Below are positions 17,901-25,822 of a stretch of 64,000 bases of DNA, piece by piece (the stretch's first letter is position 1; each line of letters begins with the position of its first letter). The translations under genes were made by a program, and so were the position numbers. This stretch comes from an uncultured Bacillota bacterium (GTDB lineage: Bacteria > Bacillota_I > Bacilli_A > RF39 > UBA660). The notes under the pieces are model-generated. The model was not told where the DNA came from and searched no databases. It worked only from the letters and a program-made list of their open reading frames with translations. Where the stretch lies: positions 1 through 64,000 of the forward strand of contig CAUAFL010000005.1 in NCBI GenBank assembly GCA_958428295.1, written 5' to 3'.

Positions 17901-19913
17901 TGCCTCTAATAATAAATAATTCCACGAGTAAAATCTTTTACCATAAAATACATCTTGTAATTCTTCTGGTGCATTTTCATCTAGGAATAACTCTGGATGT
18001 TCATTTTTAAAACTTTGTGGTAGCATTCTTATATCAATAGATCTATCATCACTTTTGCCAAGCGCATCATAAATGTGCTGATTTATCTGTTGTTCATAAT
18101 TATCTTCACTTATCTGTGATATAAATTCTTCCATCTTTTCATCATTTAATGAGTAAATCATCTGTAATGCATAATTTTTATATTTAGAACATATTCCTAA
18201 AAACTTTTCGCTTCCCACTTTTTGATAAAAATCATTTAGGCTCCCATCCATAATTAGATTCTTGTTTGCTAATGCGGGTAATAAAAATGGATTTTTATTT
18301 AATATTTCTAAAAGGTAGTTTATATCTTTATTAAATCCACTTTCTAAACTCTTAATAAGCTGTTCCTTATCTTTTTCTTCCCTATCTTTTAATAAAGTAT
18401 CTAACATATCATAATCAAGGAACTCACTTGGATATAATACGCTTAACTGTCTTTTATTATTAGTAAGTAATCTTCTCTCAAAAATATCATCAGAAATTCT
18501 CATTTGGTGAATAATTTGGCTAAATACACTTAATAATTGTTGCTCATCAGTAATTAGAATATCTTCATCAATGACACTAGTATATTTTGCCATTGCTTGT
18601 AGGAATGTACGACCATATAATCCATCTGTTCTATCTAAAATCCTATTATTTTTTCTATTAAATTCAACAATATTTTCAAAACCACATCTTTGAACAAAAT
18701 CTCTTAAACTTGCTTCTTCAAATATTTCCTCAATAGGCACATAGTGAGAAAAAGCATATAGTTCATCCAAAGAGTAATTACTTCCTCTACTTAAAGCATA
18801 TCGTACAGAATCAGCTATTATATCTGGTAGTTCTTGTTGTGCTATTTGTGCTATCTTATCATCATAGGCATTAATTGATAAATATCTTCCCACTATCTCA
18901 TCGTATTCCCTTGGAACTTGCTCAATAAATTTCCAAACATCACCAAATATTTTATTAACTGTTCGTATTTCATTAGAAGAGTGAGTACCTATTGCTAACT
19001 CTTTTGTTTTTAAAACTTCACTATAATGTCTAATTTCACGAATAGATAAACAACCATGATAATAATTTTCAATAACTTTTTTTGGTAATTCTCCCTCTTT
19101 TATAAAAACATTAGGAAATCTATCAATCATTTCCTGAGGAATAACATCAAAAGACGGAAGTTTCTTAAAATATCCGTGTTTAACTTCCTCTAAAATTCGG
19201 TTATATACAAATTGCTTTGCTTCTTCATAAGAACTTGTCTTATCAAAAGGCGGTTCTGATTCAAAATTGAATTCATTGTATAAGTATAAGTCGTACGGCT
19301 CTCTTTCCTCTTGAAATGTAATTTCTCTAATAAAATTGGGATTTTCATCAAAAAATCTAATTGCATTTTCAAATCCTATGGCTTCAACTAATTCACAAGA
19401 TGGGCTAGAATATGCTCTCTCAAATGAATGCTCATTAACACATTTTCTTAAAGCAGGGTACTCAATCAAATCAGAAAAGGCTAATTTTTTCTCATAGAAT
19501 AATTGTCTAATTTCAATGGGTATTGATTCGTCTGGAAAATACTCTGGGTGTGCTTTCCTATATTCAGCATCAAATGTATTTTCATCATAATCTAATGCTT
19601 GAATTCCTCTAATATTGCAGCCCTGTAAGTTAATACTATCATATGCAATACCAGCCAATAAGGAAAAATCTATATTAGCATGTGTTTTTGATAAATCTAA
19701 TTCTCCATCAGTAAATAGGCATAAGCCTTGCCATTCTTCAAAAGAGATATCACTTAAATCTTGAGACAATAATCTATCTTGCAAAGAGTTGTATTCTCTT
19801 AAAATTCTTTCTTCTTCACTTTCATTTTGATTTTCTTCCTGTTCTGATAATTCAATTAAATTTAGCATTACATTTTTAATCTCTTTAAATTCTGGTAAAG
19901 TTAGTTTACTCAT
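14928..19913 (-). CDS. Giant 1661-residue repeat protein of unknown function
   Basis: A soluble, Glu/Asn/Gln-rich helical protein with no signal peptide or membrane helix. A recurring unit, roughly (H/Y/F)P-E-x-F-x-(D/E)E-x-x-P-x-E-(L/I), then FY and a W/Y-rich helix, appears near residues 121, 265, 637, 791 and 916. This suggests a long helical-repeat scaffold. Near 1320-1375 lies a compact Cys-containing domain with LTDCCQELGNQ, SMEHSM, GRVFIIKDEEGN, VAQSWVWRNQ and CFDNIEI, then VGLGYNDI near 1450. The pattern suggests a conserved enzymatic or binding fold I cannot name. GGAGAAG precedes the ATG. It forms a two-gene unit with the ProA-like gene. Phage defence, toxin or scaffold roles are all open. 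Confidence 0.6.
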   Translation of the reverse strand: MSKLTLPEFKEIKNVMLNLIELSEQEENQNESEEERILREYNSLQDRLLSQDLSDISFEEWQGLCLFTDGELDLSKTHANIDFSLLAGIAYDSINLQGCNIRGIQALDYDENTFDAEYRKAHPEYFPDESIPIEIRQLFYEKKLAFSDLIEYPALRKCVNEHSFERAYSSPSCELVEAIGFENAIRFFDENPNFIREITFQEEREPYDLYLYNEFNFESEPPFDKTSSYEEAKQFVYNRILEEVKHGYFKKLPSFDVIPQEMIDRFPNVFIKEGELPKKVIENYYHGCLSIREIRHYSEVLKTKELAIGTHSSNEIRTVNKIFGDVWKFIEQVPREYDEIVGRYLSINAYDDKIAQIAQQELPDIIADSVRYALSRGSNYSLDELYAFSHYVPIEEIFEEASLRDFVQRCGFENIVEFNRKNNRILDRTDGLYGRTFLQAMAKYTSVIDEDILITDEQQLLSVFSQIIHQMRISDDIFERRLLTNNKRQLSVLYPSEFLDYDMLDTLLKDREEKDKEQLIKSLESGFNKDINYLLEILNKNPFLLPALANKNLIMDGSLNDFYQKVGSEKFLGICSKYKNYALQMIYSLNDEKMEEFISQISEDNYEQQINQHIYDALGKSDDRSIDIRMLPQSFKNEHPELFLDENAPEELQDVFYGKRFYSWNYLLLEAKDIYEHPEWIPFLMKIDLSKCLANKEINVYNLKNQDRNGYVYAQQMNLYEALRINFSQEEILELISKYGHCINGSRFNIDISLEKEKQYECIIANIYTAIKNRQFFYNNKSMPRGFIERYPDVFLEESAPEELQNLFYQKKISPEIIQSHSEWKQFLHGKDIGSVCNREVSDFVRKCQQLGFDNDRLFQLFDKYGSYIAGCQINITTINSSNIDELDNLIRQQMVEGITVKRVSYNEGARAVLGQEHPELFLDENAPVELKTVFYNDTLHTPLTFELLSQHKEWLPYLEGKNILLSLKKREMGIFGLEQLFKNYGEQEALRIGMKNPESVMEMLDEAKFDLLSSWYDKLHFVPHHVVMKEFPFEQADQFIASGKKWSQLMRVERYNINDDSKAALLKASMCFGVFDNDMDGFNKTMQLFCDVPKTIAPQDMQRMLDFIQQQISSLGDTPDPKMVEEYHKQLALIQQCYGQTEDSTYTLKINSQQNKSMVKTLRSIMEDANVPTILTVDKAHKLFGGFEMKYEPDFRDFILKNMDTILSSDEYIAYISSMQKQWVEIKTFNSNRVLTLDLAMKFIRSNIYDNVQVGNERLAEISRLAGYDQRSFDTLQQIYNYGKSRTFSSIPRIHAKNGEYTYEMLRLDDPLALAIGTLTDCCQELGNQAETSMEHSMVDKNGRVFIIKDEEGNTVAQSWVWRNQNVLCFDNIEIPEKAFTRANRGGNSTEQFTDTVFALYQQAGEELITKDEEEFKKALDEGKITEEQYQALKLGKVTVGLGYNDIADSLERNSQQDKSKVARPLDFIPPVNLSHGLYTSDSKTQYVIAGEQEVTTSSYETPTIYSDEFVIHDNSNTKQQDALMLQKLELATKKDNYSGRTQADETDKIVSNIAYHYGLNPETTRIIMNANFAIIYDTTEEEIIVGDILYNTSFNNRGQQEDITDKVAMQIGMAIDQIGGKEKSFNISHLSQEQQEMCNKARNLEAEIEEERGLSHGAR

Positions 19914-19988
19914 TTCACTTCTCCTACATAATTTTTTTATAAAACTACAAGTATGTCTTTTCTATTTTATGTATTTTAATTATAAGCT

Positions 19989-20936
19989 TTATTTTTTTAC
20001 AACTTCAATTAATTTCGCATGGACGACACGCCGATTGTTTTCTTCATTGCAAGTTGATAGTGTTAAAATATGATCTTGTTCACCGACTGCTACTCCAAAT
20101 TGATACATACTCCGCTTCGTTATTGTTTGGACAAATTCAGCAAATTCTCCGGCTAAAGAAAAATCAGTTTTTAAATAATACGCTTCAGGACTACTAATGT
20201 AAAGAGAAAATACTTGCCACCGATATTGATATTGTTCCGTGACAGTTGTGATTAAGTAATCTCCTCCTTGCGCATATTGTTCACTAAACATTTCTTTAAT
20301 CGTGCCAAAGGCGGTGCGATTTAACATATCATGACCATAAAAAATGGTGTTTTTGCCTAAATTGTTCATCTGATTACGGTAATCTGAAAAAACCCAGCCA
20401 GCCGTACTAATTTTTTTTGTAATAGAATGATCAAGATAATATTGATTATTAGTCGTTTGGACGACAGGATAATTAATATTGGTCGCATTTACTCTTAAGA
20501 AGGCGACAACGTCACTGTTTACTTTTTTTAAATCTACAAAATTGATATTATTCACATCTAATTGACCATACGTCTGCCAAGGATTATGAGAAGTTTGTGA
20601 AGAGGTTTCCTCTTTTGGGGAAGGCGTATTATTATCTATTGGGGCCTGCGTAGAAGCCTGTTTATCATTCTTTTGCGGTGGTTCCATGGTTTGAAAGTTA
20701 GTTTTAGGTTCAAAATAAGAAATAATCACTGCCACGACTACTGTATATAGAATCAATAATAATAACCCTTCTGGGCGTTGTTTATTTTTTTCAAAAAATT
20801 GAAGTACACGCGAAAAATAATGGCTAGGTAAATGAAATAATCTCTTCAGTCCTTCCAGAAGACAAATCATACCATGATTGGCTTTTTCGTTTATCCATTC
20901 AATTACTTTAACATAACCAGCAATTATTCTACGCAT
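19989..20936 (-). CDS. srtB: Class B sortase
   Basis: The 315-residue product has a cytoplasmic N-terminal stretch of about 75 residues, one membrane helix (about 75-95), a Pro/Thr/Ser linker and a sortase domain. NYPVVQTTNNQYYLDHS is typical of class B. Catalytic residues are His in FYGHDM (near 199), Cys in LSTCNEE (near 295) and Arg in NNRRVVHA (near 302). Sortases join surface proteins to the cell wall or into pili. I see no clear LPxTG or NPQTN substrate in this window. The 70-residue cytoplasmic lead is longer than usual. Confidence 0.9.
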   Translation of the reverse strand: MRRIIAGYVKVIEWINEKANHGMICLLEGLKRLFHLPSHYFSRVLQFFEKNKQRPEGLLLLILYTVVVAVIISYFEPKTNFQTMEPPQKNDKQASTQAPIDNNTPSPKEETSSQTSHNPWQTYGQLDVNNINFVDLKKVNSDVVAFLRVNATNINYPVVQTTNNQYYLDHSITKKISTAGWVFSDYRNQMNNLGKNTIFYGHDMLNRTAFGTIKEMFSEQYAQGGDYLITTVTEQYQYRWQVFSLYISSPEAYYLKTDFSLAGEFAEFVQTITKRSMYQFGVAVGEQDHILTLSTCNEENNRRVVHAKLIEVVKK

Positions 20937-20948
20937 ACTCTTTCCTTC

Positions 20949-21458
20949 TTACTTTTCTAAATAATCGGCCCCTTTATGAGGTTCTTCCCTCAACAAGTCA
21001 TTAAAATTTTGTTGGCGTAATACTTCATAGATGACTACGGCGACACTATTAGCGACATTCAGTGCGCGGACATTGGCGCTCATGGGAATACGAAGACAAT
21101 GGTCTAGATCCTGTTTTAAAATTTCTAGAGGGATCCCCGTTGATTCCTTACCAAAAATGAAATATAATTCTTGTCCTTCAGAATTTTGATAGTTCATACT
21201 AGTATGGGGTTTACGGCCATAGCGAGTGAAATAATAATAAATTCCTTTATTTTTAGTTTTAAAGTCAGCGAAGTCCTCATAAACCTCATAGTCTAATTTA
21301 TCAATATAATTGACAGCACTTCGTTTGATATACCTGTCATCCAAAAAGAAACCTAAGGGTTTAATAAGATGTAATTTACTATTCGTAGCCACACAGGTAC
21401 GCATGATATTTCCTGTATTTTGGGGGATTTCTGGTTCAAATAAAACAATATGGTTCAT
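20949..21458 (-). CDS. trmL: tRNA (cytidine/uridine-34-2'-O)-methyltransferase
   Basis: The 169-residue SPOUT methyltransferase has the TrmL signature IVLFEPEIPQNTGNIMRTC at its start, then HLIKPLGFFLDD, FIFGKESTGIP and RIPM...RALNVANSVAVVIYE, which form the SAM-binding knot. It methylates the wobble ribose of leucine tRNAs. It lies 12 bases before the sortase start, with a terminator just upstream of it, so these two may form their own unit. Confidence 0.93.
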   Translation of the reverse strand: MNHIVLFEPEIPQNTGNIMRTCVATNSKLHLIKPLGFFLDDRYIKRSAVNYIDKLDYEVYEDFADFKTKNKGIYYYFTRYGRKPHTSMNYQNSEGQELYFIFGKESTGIPLEILKQDLDHCLRIPMSANVRALNVANSVAVVIYEVLRQQNFNDLLREEPHKGADYLEK

Positions 21459-21474
21459 TAGGTACTTCCTCTCT

Positions 21475-21497
21475 AAAAAACAGGTTACTCGCCTGTT
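21475..21497 (-). terminator. Terminator at the end of the thioredoxin-like gene
   Basis: Leftward AACAGG/CCTGTT hairpin followed by TTTTTT. Its 5' arm is within the last codons of the gene ending at 21485. Confidence 0.7.
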
Positions 21498-22009
21498 CTA
21501 TATACATCCATAAATTTCACTGCTTCATGAATGGTCAGTGCGGCCCCATTGAGCCCCGACTCCACCGCTACTAGTTTTCCATCATCGAAAGCTAATAAGG
21601 CCGGCGTCCGTTGGATGACCATATCTTGGTTACCATAGGTAGCAAGTAATTGCGTTAAATAAGCTTCTTTTTCCGCTGACTGTAAATTAATATTTACATA
21701 AGTGATTGCATTTTGCCAATCATAGCGGGCAAGTGTTTTTTTGAAATTCACTTCAAAAGAGCGACATTCTTCATCTGATGCAACACATAAATAAAGAACG
21801 CAACTAGGGTTTTCTAGTAAGTAATGTTCCACTTCTTCAGGTTTAATTTCAAAAACGGTATTTCTTAAAACCGGTATTTCCTTTTGATACTCTTGGTAGG
21901 TATTATACCAACTAGCGAAATAAAGTACTAGTAGTATGATTACTAGATAAATCACTCCTACTATCAAATAGTTTTTTTTGGTTACTTTCTTTTTGGGTAA
22001 TTTTGTCAT
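21485..22009 (-). CDS. Membrane-anchored thioredoxin-fold protein
   Basis: A 174-residue protein with a basic start, one membrane helix (about residues 14-33) and an outside domain with a thioredoxin-like order: SCVLYLCVASDEECRSFEVNF, then ITYVNINL, then the cis-Pro-like RTPALLAFDDGKLV. Two Cys flank an acidic stretch rather than forming CxxC, so disulfide exchange activity is doubtful. Similar proteins occur in other Firmicutes without known function. Confidence 0.6.
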   Translation of the reverse strand: MTKLPKKKVTKKNYLIVGVIYLVIILLVLYFASWYNTYQEYQKEIPVLRNTVFEIKPEEVEHYLLENPSCVLYLCVASDEECRSFEVNFKKTLARYDWQNAITYVNINLQSAEKEAYLTQLLATYGNQDMVIQRTPALLAFDDGKLVAVESGLNGAALTIHEAVKFMDVYRTGE

Positions 22010-22090
22010 GTTCGCATCACCTCTATGTTTTTATTGTATCATAATCTTAGCACTTTGAAAATGACTTGAAGCATTTTCTTTTGAAAAATG

Positions 22091-23191
22091 TTAACCATTA
22101 AGCGCTTGCAATTGTGGTAATGTAAATAGGCCATTTTCTCTGATTAATACTCCGTCAAAAAAGATATTCCCCCCACCATAAGCTTCTGTTTGGATTAAAA
22201 CTAAGTCCCAATGGATAGCTGATTTATTGCCATTATTACAGTCATCATAAGCTGCTCCAGGGGTAAAATGAAGACTCCCAAATATTTTTTCATCGAAAAG
22301 AATATCTCCCATAGGCTTTTTAATGACCGGATTAAGTCCTAAAGAAAATTCCCCTACATAACGAGCGCCCTCATCAATGTTAAAAATTGTCGTTAGCATA
22401 TCAGGTTCCTCATCACTAATAGCTTTTATTATTTGTCCTTTTGAAAAGGTTAAACTGACATGGTGGTAAATATGTCCTTGGTAAGGACTAGGGGTATTAA
22501 AAGTGATGGTCCCATTCACACTTGTTTTTAATGGCGCCGTATATATTTCCCCATCAGGCAGATTTTTTTCTCCCGTGCAGGCAATTGCTGGCATGCCTTT
22601 TATAGAAAAGCTAATATTTGTTTTGGGTCCTGTGATACGAACGTTGTCAGTCTTTTCCATTAATTGCTGTAATGGTTGTAATTTTTTATGAAGTTCTTCA
22701 TAATTAATCGTCATTGCCCGAAGAGAAAAAGCGACAAATTCCTCCTGACTCATAGCACTTTTATGAGCATCTAAAATACTAGGATAATTCAGTAATACCC
22801 ATTTTTTCTCATTAGCACGCCGATCGACAGAAGGCGCTAAAGCTTGATTAATCTTTCTTCGTTTGACAGGATCCAAAGAGGAAAGTTCATAATCATTTTC
22901 ACTATATTTAATATAAATAAAAGCATCAAAATAATTAATTTTGGCCTCCTCTACTTCTTTCATATAGGAAATATTAGCAGGATCTAATAGTCGTTTACAT
23001 TTTCCTTCTAAGGAAGAAAGATGTAAGCACGGATAGACAAAGGCTCCTTTCCTACTAGCTTGGGTAATCAGCCTTTCCACAAGTGGTAATGCCTGTAAAC
23101 TGCCATAGCTAATATAGAGTTTTTCCCCTTTCTGTAAATCTAATGAAACATTGCAAATCAAAGTTGCTAGGGTGTCTATTTGTTGTTCCAT
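22091..23191 (-). CDS. M29 family aminopeptidase (AmpS/PepS type)
   Basis: The 366-residue product matches the thermophilic aminopeptidase M29 family: VSLDLQKGEKLYISYG near the start, then NLPDGEIYTAPLKTSVNGTITF, GEFSLGLNP, then HFTPGAAYDDC and SAIHWDLVLI, which carry the Glu, His and Asp metal ligands. These cytoplasmic enzymes release N-terminal residues from peptides using two metals. Single-gene unit facing left, divergent from the P/Y-rich gene at 23255. Confidence 0.92.
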   Translation of the reverse strand: MEQQIDTLATLICNVSLDLQKGEKLYISYGSLQALPLVERLITQASRKGAFVYPCLHLSSLEGKCKRLLDPANISYMKEVEEAKINYFDAFIYIKYSENDYELSSLDPVKRRKINQALAPSVDRRANEKKWVLLNYPSILDAHKSAMSQEEFVAFSLRAMTINYEELHKKLQPLQQLMEKTDNVRITGPKTNISFSIKGMPAIACTGEKNLPDGEIYTAPLKTSVNGTITFNTPSPYQGHIYHHVSLTFSKGQIIKAISDEEPDMLTTIFNIDEGARYVGEFSLGLNPVIKKPMGDILFDEKIFGSLHFTPGAAYDDCNNGNKSAIHWDLVLIQTEAYGGGNIFFDGVLIRENGLFTLPQLQALNG

Positions 23192-23254
23192 AGGCCACCA
23201 TCCTTTCTCTTGTTACTATTTTATCATAAACTATTAACAAAGGAGTGAAAGTTT

Positions 23255-23482
23255 ATGAATTCTAGTTATAGTATGAATCAAAGACCAATGAATTATCCAC
23301 CAAACAATAACCAGCGGGGTGTATTTCCTTTTCTAGTGGGAGGAGTTTTAGGGTATGGTCTCGGCGCAACGTCACGGCCCAATTATTATCCTGTTCCTGG
23401 TCCTGTTTTTATTGGTCCACCGCCAGTTATATATCCACCAGTGATGGTTTACCCACCTATTTACCGAAGACGACCTCGTTAA
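23255..23482 (+). CDS. Small Pro/Tyr-rich protein, possible spore coat or surface component
   Basis: A 75-residue protein with an Asn/Pro/Tyr-rich start, a short hydrophobic Gly-rich stretch (FPFLVGGVLGYGLG, about residues 25-38) and a Pro-Val-Tyr-rich end closing in RRRPR. AAAGGAGTG precedes the ATG and a terminator follows directly. The composition resembles small spore coat proteins, which fits the cotJ genes 2 kb away (inference); no family is recognised. Confidence 0.55.
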   Translation: MNSSYSMNQRPMNYPPNNNQRGVFPFLVGGVLGYGLGATSRPNYYPVPGPVFIGPPPVIYPPVMVYPPIYRRRPR

Positions 23483-23488
23483 AAAACT

Positions 23489-23517
23489 TCTCACTCTTAC
23501 GTAGTGGGATTTTTTTT
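23489..23517 (+). terminator. Terminator of the P/Y-rich gene
   Basis: TCTCACT/AGTGGGA stem with a seven-base loop followed by a T run. The T run overlaps the -35 box of the next gene. Confidence 0.8.
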
Positions 23518-23544
23518 GACATACGGCTTTAATTTTGTTACAAT
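23516..23544 (+). promoter_or_regulatory. Promoter of the M23-like gene
   Basis: TTGACA (23516-23521), 17-base spacer, TACAAT (23539-23544). The -35 box begins inside the preceding terminator's T run. Confidence 0.8.
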
Positions 23545-23582
23545 AAACAGCAACTTAATCGCAAAAGAGTACAGGAGAGAAA

Positions 23583-24143
23583 ATGATGAAGTATTTTTGG
23601 TCAAAAATAAAACCGTATCGTCTTCTTTTTACGCGTCTTGGTTATGTTTTTCTAGTGACGATCATTTTTTTAGAGACAGAGGTTTCTCTTCCGCACCATA
23701 GCCAGCAGGTGTATGCAATCACAGAAAGTGAAGAACCTTATTTGAACTCACAACAATCCTTAGCAAATGTTTGGAGTTTCCCTACCGTAGAGGGCGGATA
23801 TATTAGTAATCCTTATAGCAGTAGTCATTTAGCAATCGATATTGCCGGATGTCCCTATCGATCAGCTATTTATGCCGCAAATAATGGCATCGTTATCACA
23901 ACTGCTAGGAAATGGGATAATGGCCTTTATATAGTAATAAAGCACGATCTTGGCTATTATACGATGTATGCGCATCTAGCAAGTATTACAGTCACAGAAG
24001 GTCAAAGAGTTGCTACGAAACAAGTGATTGGAGAAATGGGCAATAGTGGCAATGCAACAGGGGTGCATCTTGACTTTTCTGTTTGGGAAGGCTATCCACA
24101 TGCTAGTAGAGCTATTCCTCCAGAACAAATTCTAATACAGTAA
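23583..24143 (+). CDS. Membrane-anchored M23 (LytM) domain protein with altered HxH motif
   Basis: The 186-residue product has an N-terminal helix (about residues 11-30) and an extracellular LytM domain. The HxxxD motif is present (SSHLAIDIAG), as is YYTMYAHLASI with the catalytic His. The last motif, HxH in active enzymes, reads GVHLDFSV, so the third zinc ligand is Asp. The domain may be inactive, like the LytM partners EnvC or Bacillus SpoIIQ, or use an unusual ligand. GGAGAG precedes the double ATG. Single-gene unit. Confidence 0.85.
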   Translation: MMKYFWSKIKPYRLLFTRLGYVFLVTIIFLETEVSLPHHSQQVYAITESEEPYLNSQQSLANVWSFPTVEGGYISNPYSSSHLAIDIAGCPYRSAIYAANNGIVITTARKWDNGLYIVIKHDLGYYTMYAHLASITVTEGQRVATKQVIGEMGNSGNATGVHLDFSVWEGYPHASRAIPPEQILIQ

Positions 24144-24169
24144 AAAAGCTATCTGGGATAGCTTTTTTT
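24142..24169. terminator. Two-way terminator between convergent genes
   Basis: AAAAAAGCTATC/GATAGCTTTTTTT hairpin with a three-base loop. It serves the M23-like gene from the left and the gene at 24168-24983 from the right, overlapping both stop regions. Confidence 0.85.
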
Positions 24170-24983
24170 AAATCATTAACCAATCAGACTCTGGTTTGAC
24201 AATGCGGCGGTAATTAACATAGGCATAATCAAGAGGCAAAACCGTTTTGCCTACATAACCATAGTCTCCTTTGTCAACAACTAGTGCTAAATCGGCTTTC
24301 TCTTTGTTCGTAAGAAATAATGGTAACAACAACTGAATTTTTGCTTCTCCTGTTTGTTTATCTGTATAATATTGTGGGAGCGCTAATTTATAATTTCTCT
24401 TTACTTTTTCAACAATTACTTTTACAGCATTTCTTAATAACCCTTCAATCATAAATTTTTGATCTAGGCCAATCGCTGTAAAGCGATCATAGTTATTATT
24501 AATAATATGGTCATAATCAACATTTAAAGGTAAGTTTTTATCATAAATAAAATCTGATGGTTCTGTAAAATAGTCAGCCAGTTCCGGCATTTTGTGAAAC
24601 TGTCTAATCTCCGTATCGGTAGCTTGTTTAAAACTATTGAGAAACCACTTTTGACTTCCTTTAGCGGCAGGATTTTTATTTTCTACAAAAAAGGCGTAAA
24701 TATCACCTCCATATTCAGTTAATAGGCCTGTATTAAAGCACATGCACTTGCCATCTGCGGTATATGAAATTTTCTGTTCCATTTTTACACGGTCATAAGT
24801 ATAACATAAATAATTCAATAAAATCTTTTTCTCATGGTCACTCCCACAATCCCATTTCTCGGGTTGAGCGATACGGGCTAAATAATCTAATTTTTCTTGT
24901 AATAAATCTTTACTTCCTAAATAGGCATCTGTTAATAAATTATATTCTGGTTTATAAGTATCTAAAATATCTGTTTCAATCAT
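24168..24983 (-). CDS. DUF3825-like protein
   Basis: The 271-residue soluble protein ends in a stretch (IQLLLPLFLTN, ADLALVVDKGD, YAYVNYRRIVKPESDWL) that matches my memory of DUF3825. The middle holds CFNTGLLTEYG, YAFFVEN and a conserved-looking FIYD. The function of the family is unknown; some members lie near phage-defence genes, but nothing here points that way. It has a near-consensus promoter at 25022-25050 and is a single-gene unit. Confidence 0.55.
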   Translation of the reverse strand: MIETDILDTYKPEYNLLTDAYLGSKDLLQEKLDYLARIAQPEKWDCGSDHEKKILLNYLCYTYDRVKMEQKISYTADGKCMCFNTGLLTEYGGDIYAFFVENKNPAAKGSQKWFLNSFKQATDTEIRQFHKMPELADYFTEPSDFIYDKNLPLNVDYDHIINNNYDRFTAIGLDQKFMIEGLLRNAVKVIVEKVKRNYKLALPQYYTDKQTGEAKIQLLLPLFLTNKEKADLALVVDKGDYGYVGKTVLPLDYAYVNYRRIVKPESDWLMI

Positions 24984-25021
24984 ATTTTCTCCTTTTCTTA
25001 CTACTATTAAATCTCTTATTT

Positions 25022-25050
25022 ATTATAAACTATTTTATAATGGCAGACAA
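25022..25050 (-). promoter_or_regulatory. Promoter of the DUF3825-like gene
   Basis: TTGTCT (25045-25050), 17-base spacer, TATAAT (25022-25027). In the remaining 25051-25165, upstream of cotJB, I see no convincing sigma-A or sporulation-sigma site. Confidence 0.75.
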
Positions 25051-25165
25051 GTAAGTTTTTTTATCCTCCTCAGTTGCTAACTTTTCTTAAAATTCGCCTT
25101 CATTTGGGTATTCGTCTATACACGAAAACCTAGGGTGAATAAGCTATTATCGAAAGGAGAATTTT

Positions 25166-25597
25166 ATGAATCAATATTATCAATATGAACCTAGTGTCTC
25201 TTTTTTTCAAGACACTACTACTAGAAGTTTTGGTAACAACCCTGCGCTAGTTAGTCCTAATGAAGGATTTATGCGTGGGAATATGTTTAAAGACCTCTAT
25301 AATCCCTATCGTAATTATCAACCCGCTCGCTTAAAACCAAATAATGAACAGGAGGAATTATTTTTGCGAATGGCAGAAGCAGATTTTGCTGCTCATGATT
25401 TAAATCTTTATTTGGATCTTCATCCTCAAGATGGCAATGCCATTGATTTATTTAATCAATACCGGATGCAAAGTAATCAATTATTGATGGACTATGAAAA
25501 GAAATATGGTCCCATTAACATTGCTAGTAATAGTCTTAATCAAAGTCCCTTCTTATGGGTAACGCAAAGCTTTCCTTGGAATGAGGGGGGATTATAA
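25166..25597 (+). CDS. cotJB: Spore coat protein CotJB
   Basis: The 143-residue protein carries the CotJB domain in its C-terminal 80 residues: F...AAHDLNLYLDLHPQDGNAIDLF, then YEKKYGPINI and a WVTQSFPWNEG tail. It has an extra N-terminal stretch of about 55 residues rich in Asn/Tyr/Phe. CotJB is made in the mother cell and joins the spore coat with CotJA and CotJC in Bacillus. No cotJA is seen upstream. cotJC starts one base after its stop. Confidence 0.9.
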   Translation: MNQYYQYEPSVSFFQDTTTRSFGNNPALVSPNEGFMRGNMFKDLYNPYRNYQPARLKPNNEQEELFLRMAEADFAAHDLNLYLDLHPQDGNAIDLFNQYRMQSNQLLMDYEKKYGPINIASNSLNQSPFLWVTQSFPWNEGGL

Positions 25598-25598
25598 G

Positions 25599-25817
25599 AT
25601 GTGGAAATATGAAAAAAGATTACAATATCCTATCAATATTAAACGAAAAGATTTGAGTATGGCAAAACAATTGATCACGCAGTACGGAGGAAGTAATGGC
25701 GAATTAGCGGCTGCCCTTCGCTATTTAAATCAACGCTACACGATGCCTGATCAAAAAGGACAAGCTTTACTTTCCGATATTGGTAGTGAAGAATTAGGAC
25801 ATAGATGTTGTCAGTGA
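25599..25817 (+). CDS. cotJC: CotJC manganese catalase, 5' segment interrupted by element
   Basis: From the ATG at 25599 (after a G-rich SD) the frame gives the CotJC N-terminus: MWKYEKRLQYPINIKRKD, then ITQYGGSNGELAAALRYLNQRYTMP and SDIGSEEL. It follows the family up to codon 65 and then runs into nine unrelated residues and a TGA. The matching 3' part resumes in frame at 29515. CotJC is a spore-coat protein related to manganese catalases. The break falls exactly at the left end of the 3.7-kb element. No other damage is seen in the segment. Confidence 0.92.
   Translation: MWKYEKRLQYPINIKRKDLSMAKQLITQYGGSNGELAAALRYLNQRYTMPDQKGQALLSDIGSEELGHRCCQ
25788..25812 (+). other. attL, left recombination site
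   Basis: The core GAAGAATTAG is followed by the element arm ACATAGATGTTGTC (25799-25812). This arm is an inverted match (10 of 14) to the arm at the right end, as expected for the two halves of a serine-integrase attP. Confidence 0.7.
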
Positions 25818-25822
25818 ATAAG

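Noticed and set aside
25581..25598. Longer start for cotJC (MRGDYK extension)
   Set aside because: It overlaps cotJB and the G-rich SD; family proteins begin at MWKYEKRLQ, position 25599.
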